A stretch of DNA of 64,000 bases from Alopecurus myosuroides (GCA_028641055.1 CM054063.1:50903827-50967826), one strand, 5' to 3'; numbered from the stretch's first letter, positions 11,871-25,537 are shown. Program-made: numbers and translations. Notes: a model not told the origin generated them from the sequence alone.

Positions 11871-12756
11871 AGTTCAGTTGGGACTTTGGCGTGTATGCAT
11901 GAAAGGCACAAGGAATGTGTTGAATGTGATTGCAAAACTGATCGGTGTTCGTGTGTACCTTGTGCAACAGAGGAACATATCTGGTTAGGAGCTAGGGGGG
12001 ACAAGCAGAGGCCTTGGGCCCCTATGAGATGCACAATACACATAAACACTGCTTTATATATCAAGGGGATATGCTAAGGATTTTTGCTCCTCTTTGTGAA
12101 ACATCTTCCCTGCACGTCTTAAGTGCATGGGTCAACTTTATATCAGAGTTATGTGTATCTACATCGGTATGATACAATATATGATCAGATATTCCTATAG
12201 AAATTGAAGAGTATAGTGATAAAACTATAGCTTGAAATCCATTTCGGTACCTAGGTGCATATGCTTCCGGTATTTAAAAACCAAAATTTAGAATGTCAAA
12301 AAATTCCGAAACAAAATTTCGTGAATACATATTTAGATTCTATGTGTTCACAAAGTTACCACCTAGCTAGCTAAAGGAAATTTATCAGAACTCAATCAAC
12401 GGTTAGACTGATCATCCATGCAATTGATGGATGGTCATTGGTTTCCTTGTGCAATAGTCAGAGAAAAACCTTTCGGCGAAATTTTGGACTAAATTCTGAA
12501 TTGAGCGATTTACGGTAGGGAGCAAAGCCAAAACATTGCAACTTCGGTTGAATATCCAACCACATTTGGAAACGTCAGCCTTGATGAATCAACATATAAC
12601 AATATAGAATTACTCACCACATTGTTGGACCTACCTTGGAATGCACGGGAAATATAATCATGGTTTTGCCGCCTGTGGTGGGATGCACCAGAATCATTTG
12701 GTCTCCCACTCTCGGTAATCGGGAGCAAAAAAGTGTGGTGCCTTAGAAACTGCATA
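11871..12756 (+). repeat. Module X copy 1 (truncated at duplication junction)
   Basis: This is the first copy of a repeated unit also seen at 29579, 33431, 35027, 38970 and 57720. It contains a short Cys-rich frame (about 11886-12077, with the pattern CVECDCKTDRCSCVPC), the block TTGATGGATGG near 12423, GGAGCAAAGCC near 12518, CTCACCACATTGTTGG near 12612 and CTCCCACTCTCGGTAATC near 12703. It is cut at CTTAGAAACTGCATACA by the tandem-duplication junction. Function is unknown. Confidence 0.55.
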
Positions 12757-12942
12757 CAAGCAAAAGGTTATAGGTATGGGGTGAGGCAATATCAGGGTTA
12801 AAGGATACATGTGATAGGTTCGTAACAGAAGCAACTAAGCATGCTAGTAGGACACGGGCAACAAGCAAAAGGTTATAGGTATGGGGTGAGGCAATATCAG
12901 GGTTAAAGGATACATGTGATAGGTTCGTAACAGAAGCAACTA
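12756..12942. repeat. Duplication junction with 105-bp re-copied filler
   Basis: At 12756-12758 module X sequence (GCATACA) passes directly into solo-LTR sequence (ACAAGCAAAAGG), sharing ACA. After about 80 bp, at 12835-12837, the sequence jumps back to AGCATGCTAGTAGG (the equivalent of 3763), sharing CTA. It then re-reads the same stretch from 12861. The result is two copies of an ~82-bp segment with a 105-bp period. Confidence 0.8.
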
Positions 12943-15900
12943 TTCATAGGGCTAGCAGAATAGACAACGGAAAGTATCGGTAACCAATGTTGAAAGGAAC
13001 ACAGTGGTTCATTTGAGTGAATACTTGCCTGCAAACCCAGTAGCCCGGTACTGAGCTAACTCCTTAGAAGGGGTGTCGTAAGTATCGTCGGTCTCAACGT
13101 CGTCGTGTATCCGAGAAGAAGCAAACAAACAACGCAAGCAGACAAACAATCAATAACATGGCATAGTGCACAAACATGGGATGATGCATGACCATTTAAT
13201 TGATGCACCAAAATAAGCTAGTTGACATGGTAACAACATGATTAAATGGACCCACATGCAATTTTGGGTTGCATATGGAAAGCCCATGAATTATGGTTGA
13301 ATTAATTGTTCTACAACTAATCATCATGTGTAAGTGAATTAGCATGATGCATGGATGAGGAAAACAGAAAGAAAACAACAATAGAATCAATTGGAAATAA
13401 GGTTTACCCAGTTTGAAAATTTGTTTATTACGTTAAGAAATTTTGGTTTCTTAAAGGTGTCACACAAGCATTTGTTTTTTTCATTAATTTTAATTGTTCA
13501 AAATAGATAACAAAGTTCATATTTGAAAAGAACACAAGATTTTAGTTGGAAAACATGTTTCACTTGTTGAAAAAGGATTTCAAATAAATTATTTATGAAT
13601 TAAACAAGTTTAAGCAAGAATTAAATGATTTTAATTCAAACATGAACGTATTTGAAGTTTTATTTGTTCAAAAAATTAAATCAAATTCATATTTGAAAAT
13701 TTTATACTTTTATGGTTTGAAAACATATTTTATATGTCCCAAAAGAAATTAGTTTTGATCAAGTTATAAATTTAGCAATATTAAATGATTTAAACAAGGT
13801 TTAAATCATTCAACCAATTTTAATTATTCAAAACATGTAAAAAATTTATATTTGGAAAGAGGGTTTAATTTTGCATGGAAAACATATTTCATTTGTTGAA
13901 ATTGGATTTGAAATGAGCAAGTTATTATTTTGGCAATTTTAAATGCATTAATTAAGAAACAGTTGTTTTCAGCAATTTAAATTATTCAAAACAGCAAACA
14001 AAATTTATATTTGGAAATTACATGAAAAGTTGATTGGAAAACATATTTAGTTTGTTGAATTTGGAATTTTTATGCCCAAGTTATGAATTTTGCAAGTTTA
14101 AGTGAATTTAACAAGTTTTCAAATATTGCACCAATTTAAAATATTCAAAACAGTAAAAAAAATTATATTTGGATAGAGCATTTAATTTGGTATTGAAAAC
14201 ATATTAAAAATGTTGAAATTGGAGTTAAAATGAAATAGTTATGCATTTTACAAAATTAGGGTGCAATCTGCCATTTTTATTACCTCTAGGGACTTAGAAA
14301 AATTAAACAGGGGCCTAGGAAGAAATTACAGGGACCTGTTGGTGATTTCTGTGAGGGTGCTGTGTCAAAACAATTAGAACCAAAAAGTTTGGTTAATTGG
14401 TGGGAGGGGGGACTCGAACCCGAGAGCTGGGGCTTGCGCGCAAGGGAACAGCACCAGTGCGGTGCTGTGCGGTTTGGTGATAGGAAGGGGAAGCGGGGAA
14501 GGTTATTGTGTTGCAGCGAGTTAACTGAATTTGTGCGTAACTGAAACCTGCAGGTTCGGTCGCTGAACGTCGACAGGGCAGAAAGGGAGGTTGGCCGGCG
14601 GCGATCTCCGAGGCGGTGGTGGGTGAGTGCGGCGGGTGAGGAGGTGGTGCGCAAGAGGGAGGAGGGGAGGGGAGCGAGAGGAGGGGAGGCTCACCTCGAG
14701 GGCATCGAAGGGGAGGAGGCGGTGCAGGCTCGGGGCAGAACAGGTGCAGCGGCCGGCGACTTGGAGCGGACGGCGGCGGCGGCTCGAGCCCTCCCGGCGC
14801 CCACCGAGGGGTGGAGGAGGAAGAGGGATGCACGGGGATTCCATTCCCGTGCCTCCCTTGGCCGGAGGGGGAGCCTAGCGGCGGCGATCGCCGGAGGGGA
14901 AGTGGGAGATGGTACAGGTTCAGTTGTGGTACAGATAAAAATACAGAGCAGAGAAGGAAGAGAGAAGAAAGAAGAGAACGGCGGGGGAAGAGAGAGGAGA
15001 GGAAGAAGGAGGGTTATGGGAACCCTAGGGTTAGGCTCGAATTATAGGGGGAGCAGGAGAGCACAGCCGTTCCCTGTTCTTTCTCTGCTACGTGGCTATG
15101 GTGGATGGTCGACCGTACAGAGGAAGAAGAAAAGGGGTCGAAGGGGTATGGGCCAAGGGGGAAGTTGGGCTGGGCCTGCTGCATGCCCCTCTCTCCTCTC
15201 TTCTTTTTATTATTTTTGTTCTGTTTTTTTTTGCAGGAATAGAATTAGGAAGAAAAGAATGGTTTTGGAGTTAGGAAAAATTAGGGGAAAATTTGTGTAA
15301 GCTAATAATTACAATAGCAACAAAATGCCCACTTTGGTTTTCCAAAAAGTTCAATTTATTTTGCTGTTTTGTGTTTGAGTGAATTTGTATGAATTTGGAA
15401 TATTGGGTGATTTATTTAAAAGGAACATTTTCCAAGAGTTTGAACCCTCAAATTATTTGAAACAAATTGCTTAACTTTTTTTTGGTAAATTGCAATAATT
15501 CCAAAGGGTTGCTGTTTGGAATTTTGTTTGAATTTGAACAACATTTGGATTAAGTGAACTATTAAAAACCACAATTTTAAATAGTTAAACCTTAGGGGTT
15601 TAATGGAAACAATTGATTGAAGGGTTTTGTCATTTTCATAATTTTCAAAAGGGTTGCTGTTTTGGAAATTAATTGAATTTGAAAAGGGTTTGGTACTAAA
15701 TGAATTTTTGATAGGAACAAAACAATAGTTTTGGAATCACAACTTTAATGGAAACAATTGATTGTTTTGGTTTGAAATATCATTTTGGAAATTGTAACAT
15801 CACAAGTATGAAACAAAAGGTTTGAAATTTGATTTGAAATTCAAATAGAAAACAAAGGAAAACAAATGAAAACAGAGGAAAACAAATGGAAAACAAGCAA

Positions 15901-15994
15901 AACAAATGCAATGAACATGATGTCATGATGCAAAACATAAAATAACAGAGAGCAAAACATTCTAATGGCTATTTTTCATACTTGGGATGTTACA
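12859..15994 (-). mobile_element. Duplicated part of the solo LTR
   Basis: This corresponds to 3785-6921 of the first solo LTR and ends in the same GGGATGTTACA followed by AAACG. It carries scattered single-base differences from copy 1, for example near 13178 (CATGGGATG against CAAGGGATG). It arose by segmental duplication, not by a separate insertion. Confidence 0.85.
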
Positions 15995-16197
15995 AAACGG
16001 CCCGCCTCTACGTTACGTACCAGGCTTTTGTTTGGATAGCTTCCACCGAAACGTCTGAGAGATGGCGTTTCAGAGACGGCCCGCGGAACCGGCTCCCATC
16101 AGCCTGATTATTAGCACCTTATGCATCAAACCGGTCAGGGAAACCGGCGCAAGCCTATGCACCAGAACCGGCTGAGATTATAGGTATCGTAGTAGTG
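15995..16197 (-). mobile_element. Duplicated CACTA-like terminus
   Basis: Copy of 6922-7124, ending TATCGTAGTAGTG at 16197. Confidence 0.45.
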
Positions 16198-18899
16198 AAT
16201 ATGTTTCATATTTGCTTTTGATGCTGAATTTTTCTTTAATTCTTATTTCTTATGTGAACATCTTTTGAAAATACGGAGCCTCTCTTAATGACTATAAAGA
16301 AAAAGCTCTTGGGAGACAACCCTTGTTATTTTTTGCTTTCAGTTTTCCCTTTCATTTTGGAAGTTGTTAACTCTAGAGCAACCGTTTCTTATCCTTTTTA
16401 TTTTATTTTTGTGCCAAGAGTAACCTCTAATAGAGAGATAAGTGATTTGGGGAAGTTGCTGTTCTGAAACAGATTTCTCGGTTGTTACCAAAAACATTAT
16501 TTATCTCAGCTAGAATGCCGGATTGCTTTCAATAAAAATAGAGACATTCCCTAGGTTGTTATGTAACTTTCATTAGTTTCTCACTTTTTTATTTGAGGAA
16601 CATAAGATTTTCAAAAAAAATTCATATTTACTGGTTGTTCTATTTTGACAGATTTCTGTAAATATTTGCATTTGCATCTTAATCTGTTTCTTTTGGTGTT
16701 CTTTTGAGGGGAAGAGCTTTAAAATGAGTTTTGAAAGTAGCTAATGTTTTAAATGGAGTGTTAGACTTGTGTTCAAACCAAGTGTATTTTTTATTTTTGT
16801 TACACTAACATTGCTAGTTGAAGACTGTGAGAAGTTTTTGGCGAAGGAAGTTTTCAAGTGTAGGGAGAGAAGTATGATGTGATGAGATGAAGAATGGACA
16901 AAAGTTCAAGCTTGGGGATTCCCATGTCACCCCCAAGAAATATCCAAGTGGTACAAGCATCAAACCTTGGGGATTCCCAAGGCATGATCTTCTTCATCAA
17001 CAAAAATATCAGGTTTCTTTCAAAACACTATATTTTATTGCTTCACATGATATGTGTTATTCTTGGAGCGTCATTTTATTTTGCTTTCAGTTTTGTTTTG
17101 TTTTCTTTTTGTAGATTTTGGTTAGATCCTAGCACTTTTATTTTGGAGAGAGACACACTCTATTTTCATTACTTAGAACACTCTAATTTTCACTCTTATT
17201 GTTCTGTGAGTGTTCAGTTTTTGCTAGTATTGCGTTTAGATCTTTTTTTAACTCGAATTTTGTCCAGAGCTTGTTGGTTTGCTTCAATTATATTTGATTA
17301 TCTCTCTTGTATTGCATTTTATTTGCTCTGAGAGTTTTTTTGAATAAGTTGATTGGTGTTGGAGAAGAGTAAATTGTTTCATGCTTATAGTGGTGCAATA
17401 GCAAGCTTTTTGACTATGGCATAGGTTTTGGCATGTCATGTTAGATGTTATTTTAATTGTGTGTTTAATTATTTATGGTGTATAATGACTAGTATCAAAT
17501 AGCCGATAGTGCTTAATGTGTCATTGAATTTAATCATGTGTTGTTCTCTCATATTGAAGCATGGTATTGTGACTACAAACAAAGTCACTTATAGCCTTGA
17601 TGATCATTTATTTTTATTTGGATTTATCTAGATTGACTTGGAGCATTCTCACACCATGTTATGAATACAAACAAAGTCACTTATATCCTTGATAATCATT
17701 TATTTTTTGACCTGTAATAAATATCACTTCATGCTTTGATTAAAGATGTTTTGTCGCTATGCATGATTAAGATTGTTATTGCTCTCTTAATTAGTCGCTC
17801 CCAGTATTTTTATAGCTTTCACATGTACTGAGTATGAGATCTACTCGTGCATCCGATTCCCAAAACCAAATTTTGCCAAATGTGTCCACCATATCTACCT
17901 ATATGTGGTATTTAACCGCCACTCCAAGTAAATTTCTCGTGTGTTGCCTTTAAAACCTTCAAAAATATTAACCTGTTTTGGGTTCCTGTTTTAACCCATG
18001 AGGAAGTAGTTTAAAGTTGATTATGGTTTAGGTCAAGAAAAGTTGTTCTTCCTTATTTCACCCGATGAGTATGGAATCTTTGCTCATCTAAATTTGCAAA
18101 GAGCTAGTGCCAATTAATATAATAAAAAGGCACTTCCCATGGTTTGATGAAATATAGTGGGTACCCGTGGATACGGCTAGCTCTGTTTGTGAAATAAAGG
18201 TGGGTGCCAACTAATAAACCGAACGGAAACCGCTCTCAAAAGTCTAAATAATTTGCTTGACATGGATTATGAAAAGTTTTTCATTACCATTCATTGACAT
18301 AGACATACACCTCTGTCAAAATTTGTTTTCTACGTCTCCGTTTATCAAATAAGCTCTAGCACATGAGTAATCCATGCTTCCCTTTGCGAAGGGCCTTTAT
18401 TTTAGTTTTATGATAAGTCTTCATCTCTTACTTTATGCACCAGCTAAGAGATCATAGTTGTCATTCTAAGTATAATGTGCATAGTCCCAAAATTTATTAT
18501 TGGTTGATTCATGATTGTGGTATTGCTTGCTCTCAAATTATTTGTATATAGTCACCCATTAAAACCTTGAAGGTGTTCTGGAATTTATGTTTTGCTACCA
18601 CACGAAGGACTAGTTGGATACCACTTTATTATGTTTTTCTTTATGAGTGAAACAATCGTATCACTTTCCATGTTTCATTATTAATTTTCTTTTGTTTGTG
18701 TTTCTTTTAATGTGCAACATGGTTGCTAATTTTACATTAGTTGAAATAATATTTATCATGCCTTTGTTAAAGTACTTTGATCTCAGCTTGCAATGCTTTT
18801 ACATAACGTTATCAAGATTTGTGTTGGCTTCATGTCACCTCAAAAATTATTTTGTTATCACTTAGCTACTGGAGGACGAGCAAGAGTTAAGCTTGGGGA
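16198..18899 (+). mobile_element. Duplicated gypsy 3' internal region (longer copy)
   Basis: Copy of 7125-9611 that keeps about 214 bp (roughly 16965-17200) missing from the first copy. The retained part has the CTTGGGGATTCCCAAGGC motif characteristic of gypsy 3' regions in this group. Non-coding. Confidence 0.6.
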
Positions 18900-18985
18900 T
18901 GCTAATACGTTGCAAGCGTATCTATAATTTTTTATGTTCCATGCTTGTTTTCTACCCAATACCTTCTGTTTTCCACATGTTTTCT

Positions 18986-20638
18986 TGAAGGGAATATGCC
19001 CGAGAGGCAATAATAAAATGGTTATTATCTTATTCCTTGTTTATGATGAATGTTTATTTCTCATGCTAGAATTGTATTAACCGGAAACGTTGATACATGT
19101 GTGCTTAATAAACAAACAATGGTTCCTAGTAAAGCCTCTCTTTTAACTAGCTCGTTGATTAATAGATGATCAAGGTTTCCTGATCATGAACATCGGATGT
19201 TATTAATAACGGGGTCATGTCATTAGAAGAATGATGTGATGAACATATACCCAAAGAGAATATAGCAATGCGATCAAGTCATTTAGTTTACATTGTTATA
19301 TCAAACACACGAAGTAACTTATTCCTTATACCATGAGATCATGTCAATCACTGATACCGGAAGAGTGCTTTGATGGCATCAAACGTCACACCGTAACAGG
19401 GTGACTATAAAGGTGTCATTGAGTATTCGGAAAGTATTAGTTGAGGATCATGGATCAAGAGTGGGATTTGTCCATCCAAATGACGGAGAGATATACTCTG
19501 GGCCCTCTCGGTGATATCACATCGAAACCGCTTGCAAGCACGTGATATGATCACAAGGATGTTATATCACGGGAACGAGAAAAGAGTACTTGTCGGTAAC
19601 GAGATTGAACAAGGTATGGTTGATACCAATGATCGAATCTCGGACAAGTAAAATATCGCGAGACAAAGGGAATAGTTCACGGCGTTGTTGGTTCACACGA
19701 TCACGAGAGTCATCGTTGAATATATAGGAGTCATCACGGATCTCCAGATCCCGCTGTTGATTATTGATCGGAGAGGAGTCTCGATCATGTCTATCTTATT
19801 CGCGAACCGTAGGGTGACACACTTAAGGTTCGATGACGCATTTGAGAGGATACTGAATATCGAAGAATATTTTGGACAGCACCGAAATTGTTTCGGGGAA
19901 AATTGAAATAGTTCAAGGGGTTTTTCGTCGAATGGTTGTTAATAGAATTAACAAATGATTCGAGATGCTATATGCAAAAGTTTGTTAATAGAATTAACAA
20001 ATGCTGAAATAAAGAAATAAAAAGGTTTTATTTATTTATTAAAAGAAAACCTTTGGATTTTCCAAGTGGGAAATAATGGGGAAATGAGTGGGTGTGAGTG
20101 GAGTGTCCACTCACATGATGAGGGAAGAGGTGGGGGCACCCCCATGGGCTGGCCGCACCCCCCTTGGGCTGCCTCCCCCCTCTCCTATAAAAGGAGGGTG
20201 AGAGCTCTCCCTCCTCCACACACTTGGCCACTTCCCTTTCCCTCCACCCGCTGCTCCATTTCATGGTCTCCGGCTTGGCGAAGCCCTGACCGTGGGATTC
20301 TTCACCACCACCACGTCGTCGTGCTGCTGGAGTTCCGAGGGATCCTCTACTTCCGCGCCCCGCTGGAACGAGGGAACGGAGGTCGTCATCAACCGTACGT
20401 GTGACCGATCACGGATGCACCGCCGGATTGCGGTGCCATCTTCTCGCTATCGGGATCGGTGTGAGTACGACTACGCCAACAACGAGATTTGATCTCGTAC
20501 CACTTTGAGTCTTCGAGGGTATGTGTTCTCCTTAACCCTCTTGTTGCCCGTTGCACTTCGTCTCCTAGATTAGATCTTGGCCTTTCGGGTATCTCTCGCG
20601 TAGGAAAATTTTTGTTTTCTATGCTACGTTCCCCTTCA
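18986..20638 (+). repeat. 5' LTR of the copia element
   Basis: 1653 bp, TGAAGGG at the start and CCCCTTCA at the end. It contains a TATA box (20186-20192) in the context CCTATAAAAGGAGGG. Short open frames inside it, for example 19685-19906, are conserved only because the LTRs are near-identical. Confidence 0.92.
20186..20192 (+). promoter_or_regulatory. LTR TATA box
   Basis: TATAAAA in a GC-rich context in the 5' LTR. The same site lies at 26947-26953 in the 3' LTR. It is the likely U3 promoter of the copia element. Confidence 0.65.
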
Positions 20639-20639
20639 G

Positions 20640-20651
20640 TGGTATCAGAGC
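20640..20651 (+). promoter_or_regulatory. Primer-binding site (initiator Met tRNA type)
   Basis: TGGTATCAGAGC starts one base after the 5' LTR. This is the standard plant retrotransposon primer-binding sequence complementary to the 3' end of tRNA-iMet. Confidence 0.93.
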
Positions 20652-22154
20652 CGGATCTATGCGTAGATGTTTTGTACGGGTAGAACACATAGGTGTATGT
20701 GGGCGTTGATGATCATGTTATTACCTCCTTGATTATTTTATGATCTTAGTGGCATAGTGGGATGAAGCGGCCCGGACTAACCTTACATGTCCACGTACAT
20801 GAGACTTGTTCCACAACTGACATGCAACTTGTATTGCATAAGTGGCTTGCGGGTGTCTGTTTCTCCTACTATAGTTAAGATCTAATCTATGAAGGGTTGT
20901 TAAAAATGTGTTTATCAACGTTGTGGTTGATGTTCGTAGGTATGAACGGTTCTATCCTCGAAAGCCCTAAGCCACGTAAAATATGCAAAAAATAAATTAG
21001 AAGCGTCTAACTAGTTTTTGCTGGGCATGTGAATTGATATGGTCAATATTACAAATTTGATTATGAGATGATCTATTTTGTAAATTATTGATTTACCGTA
21101 AGGTATCCATATGGTTGTCTTCTTATTGATGGACAAACAAGTTTGGGGTACCGTGGTACTTGGTACCACGCCGGTGGAATGATTGAGATCATACCATAAT
21201 GCACATGATGGAGATCAAGTGCAAGAAGGACCATATCATATCACGTTATCCTTTCATGTGATGTTTGTGATGTTAATCCTTTTATGCATCTTGTTTTGCT
21301 TAGATAGCGACGATAGCATTATAAGATGATCCCTCTCACTTAATATCAAGATAATAATGTGTTCTTCCTTAAGTATGCACCGTTAAGAAAGTTCGTCGTT
21401 TCGAGACACCACGTGATGATCGGGTGTGATAGACTCAACGTTCGCATACAACGGGTGTTTTCAAGCCTAGCATGTACAGACATGGCCTTGAAACACACGC
21501 AATACTACGGTTCTACTTGGCGAGCCTAGCATGTACAGACATGGCCTCGGAACACGTAACCGAAAGGTAAAGCATGAGTCATATGGATGATATGATGAAC
21601 ATGTCGATGTTCGCCTTTGAAACTACATCATCTCACGTGATGATCGGTTTTGGTGTAGTGAATTTGGTTCGTGTAATCACTAAAGACGACTAAGAGGGAT
21701 GTTGTTTTTGAGTGGGAGTTCATGGTTTAATTTTTGAATTAACTTGAACTTATTTATCATGAACAACAAATCAAAGTGAATTTGCACAAATTGTAGTATT
21801 CATTGGCATCTATAATTACCTTACACTTAGATTGTTATTTGAGATATAACTGTTATGATCTGGTAAATACCATTTAAGATTGGTACCGTATTAGTGAAAT
21901 TTAAAATTGAGTCCTATTGTAGATTTTTGGTATTTCCTACCTAGCTCCATATGGTTAATTATTGATTGATCTAGAGAGCAACCAATTCCTACTTAGAATC
22001 CAAAGTCATGGTTGCTTCCATATTACTTTATCTTCAAAAGAATGTTTTGTTGATCAAAGTGATTTAGGAACCGAAAAGAATTGTTTTCAGAAACAATCAA
22101 GTGAAAGATATATTGATATCTAGAAACTTATTTGTGGCAACATGGCTGAGTATA

Positions 22155-22243
22155 ATTTAGCGTGACAATGTTTGCTTATATTTTCTGAATATATGCAAAT
22201 TTAGCGTGACAATGTTTGCTTATATTATCTGAATATATGCAAT
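22155..22243. repeat. 44-bp tandem duplication in the copia interior
   Basis: The segment beginning TTTAGCGTGACAATG starts at 22156 and again at 22200, with one base different (TTTTCTG against TTATCTG). Confidence 0.75.
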
Positions 22244-25200
22244 GATTGAAGACGCTAGGCGTTTGAATATTCCAAGAAATTGGATTCTAAAAATTATCCT
22301 CTAAATTCCTTCCTTCGAGCTATAGTAGCTTAATCATAAAATTGTTATGATGGGATGGATTAGAAGTATGGGTAAAGTAGTTTACCTTACTTGGAAATTG
22401 CTAAGAGTGGAATCTAGAAGAATGCTATTAATATGGTGATATTAGTAGAACAATCAAACTCAAAGTATGACTCAATGGGTGATAGTATATGACTAACACG
22501 CCAAAGAAAATGAGCTAGTAAGACTAGCATTGTTTGATGTTGAATGATTCTTCTATAAAGGAAAGGGAATATTGAAAATAGAATTACAAATAGATATATG
22601 GCAGAAAAGAAGATAACTGGAAAAGTCCAGCTCAGGAGTATATACTTGATATACAAGATATAGATGTATTACTAGTTAACAAAGTATTTTTGGTATTTTG
22701 ATACCACATTGGTTGGTATGAGTTGTCATACAAAGAAACACAATGAAAGAAATACAAGGGCCTAAAAGGAACTAGTAATAGATGTGGAATCGATTATGAC
22801 AAGAACATAAATAAAGTGTTATTGTGTTCATTGTCGTATCGAACCAACCAGTCGAGATTTATTTGAAGAACTTAATAATTTGTTATTTTGTTCTAGTCTT
22901 TTGTGAGAACAAATGAGATTGTTCAAACTATGATCATATTCCATAATTGATGGATATGTTAATATAAATCATGTTGGTAAAGTAAACATCTATAAGACTA
23001 AATGCTAAACGTTGCAAGACGTTGAAGAGTTTCACTTAAATTGTGACACCACCATTTTAGTTCATATCGGAAAGGAAAACATGAAGGAACTCCATATTGA
23101 TGGACTTCCGGAGTCATTTTATTGACGCTTGTGAGACCTCTTCCAAAAGATGACTAGAATTCCGTTCTTAGGCCAAAGTAGAATGGACGACTAATTTAGT
23201 GGAGATTATACATATTGATGTATATAGTCCATTATGTGTAGTCATGTATGGTGGATTAATTTTTCCTTCATAAAATTCTGTCGATGATTTAAGTAGATAT
23301 GTGAGTATATCTATTTAAAGGGAACAGAGTTTGACATTTTGAATTGGTTCAAAAGGTTGTTAATATGAAGTTAAAATCAATGTAACAAGATAATCAAGTA
23401 TTTATGATTGGATCATAAAGGATAAAGTTTGAGTTACAAGTTTAGCAAAACATCTGAGAAGTTGCAGAATTGTTCTACAACTTATACTTCTCGAATACCC
23501 CACATTAGATTGGAGTATTCAAAAGACAAAATCAAACCCTGTTTGACATGGTAAGATTAATAAAATTGCCATTATAATTTTGTAGTTTATACATTAAGGA
23601 CAACCGCTTTTACACTGAAAAGAGCACCATCATGATCTGTTGAAATTGACAACATATAAGATATGGTTTGGGTAATGACCCGAATTGTCATTTTTCTTAA
23701 GTTTTGGTATGCATAGCATGTGTAAAATGTTTACAACCAAAATAGGATAAATATATGTTTATAAGGTTATCCCAAATAAAACATTGGGTATTTCTCCTAT
23801 CACCGAACCAAAAGACAAATGTTGTTTGTCGGAAAGGGTTGATTTCTCGAGAAAGTAGTTCTTGCGAAACAAGTGAGTGGGAGCACAGTACAAACTCAAC
23901 GAGATTAGAGAATCTTCGTTATCATGTCAAGAGTAGCGCAGCACTGGAAGTTGTTCCGGGGTTTACTATTTTGACTAAGTAGAAGACATTACAAATGTTG
24001 TAGAAACTTCAAATGAGTTTGCGAACTGTACCAGAAAAGTCCAAAAACTTTGTACTTAGAACAACTTGTGGTTTAAGTGTAAAGTGTTGTTTTGACAACA
24101 AAGGACCTGGACCTTATAAAGGAAGCAAATGATGGGCCCTGGCTTCGTAAAATTGACTATGAGTCATTATATCCGCCATAGTATCCTTGTATGAATATCA
24201 AGTATGTGACTTGGTAGTCCTTTCGATAGGCATGATGCCTAACGATAGCAAAAGGGTCTATATAGCGACAAAGACATGGATTTTACATCCTTTGAAAGTT
24301 GTACTTATCGAAAAGTTGTTTTCGACGAAGTTCAAAGAGTTCACTACTACAAGATTTTGATCTTCCGTAGTGATTCTTAGTCTTTGCAGATAGTTCTAGC
24401 AAAGTTACATATTATGATATGGTAGTTGAATAAACAAAACCAACTCTCCTCTCAAGGAAGTTTTATCAAGGATGTGTACTTGACACAGTCTGAGAGTTTT
24501 GTAAAATTCAAAAAAAAAAAAAAAAGTTGCTAGAAAGGTATGCACACTTCAATGGTTGAAGTGAGCATAACGAAGTTGAAATCTTTACCTTAATGAAGTT
24601 ATCAAAAGAGTTTGATTCCATCATGAACGATAAAGATGCTTGTAAAGTTACAAGAAATTAAGTGGGAGCGCTATGACATATTTCCAATACTTTATGTAGA
24701 TGACATATGGTTGATTGGAAAATATGTATTTTAAATTAACACGGTTAAGATTTTCATATTGATGAAAGGCTTAGAAGATATTTGGGCATCGATATCTATA
24801 AAACATGGATTGAAGCACCTGATATGATTGAAGCCAAATTACATAGATGAAATATTGAAGTATGTCAATATAAGATTGATAAGAAGGAGTTCTTGTCACA
24901 TGGAAAATAATTGAGCAAGATTCATGTGTTTTGACACATGATGAGCATCATTGAAATTGAGATTTCTAAGTCATGTTTCCATGCTATGTACACAACCAGA
25001 TGAGTCCTATGCTATAAAATGTTATAGTAGGATAATTCATATGATGATTAGACGACAGTGGGAGAGATCCTTGTGTCATTTTAGAAATGCTAAGGATATG
25101 TTTTCCTATATAGTAATGACAAAATATTAGTTGTAATATGTTACACTAATAGTCTTGTCATTTATTCAAGTAATTTTATCTCAATTAAAATATGTGATGA

Positions 25201-25354
25201 ACGGTAGCACAATAGGATGGAAGAAAGTTCCATGCTGGATTTGAAAGAGTTTCAAAATTAAAATATTGTGACAGATACTACAACAAAGGCTAAAGTATAT
25301 CGTTGTGTTGACAACTGATTATAAGCGTATTTTGTGTCAAGGAGTTCTTTATTG

Positions 25355-25537
25355 AACTTGGTGAATTTCCAAGAATGCTGAAACTATGAAGCTACATTTT
25401 CACAATGTTAGTAACATCAGTTTAAGCTGAGGAATTAAGGTATCACCGGAACTTGGTGAGTTTCCAAGAATGCTAACACTATGAAGCTACATTTTCACAA
25501 TGTTAGTGACATCAGTTTAAGCTGAGGAATTAAGTTT
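25355..25537. repeat. 95-bp tandem duplication near the copia 3' end
   Basis: AACTTGGTGAATTTCC at 25355 and AACTTGGTGAGTTTCC at 25450 begin two near-identical copies, each running to GAGGAATTAAG. Confidence 0.8.

Noticed and set aside
3787..18985. The two long direct copies (3.8-9.7 kb and 12.9-19 kb) could be LTRs of one giant retrotransposon.
   Set aside because: They lack TG...CA ends, a PBS and a TSD, and the homology continues through several unrelated elements into module X. A segmental duplication explains all offsets.
19685..19906. 73-codon frame present twice, identical (19685 and 26446).
   Set aside because: It lies in both LTRs of the young copia element. Identity reflects recent insertion, not selection.
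24511..24525. A15 run as the poly(A) tail of an inserted retrogene or SINE.
   Set aside because: No target-site duplication or foreign sequence surrounds it, so it is a simple A-run in the decayed copia interior.
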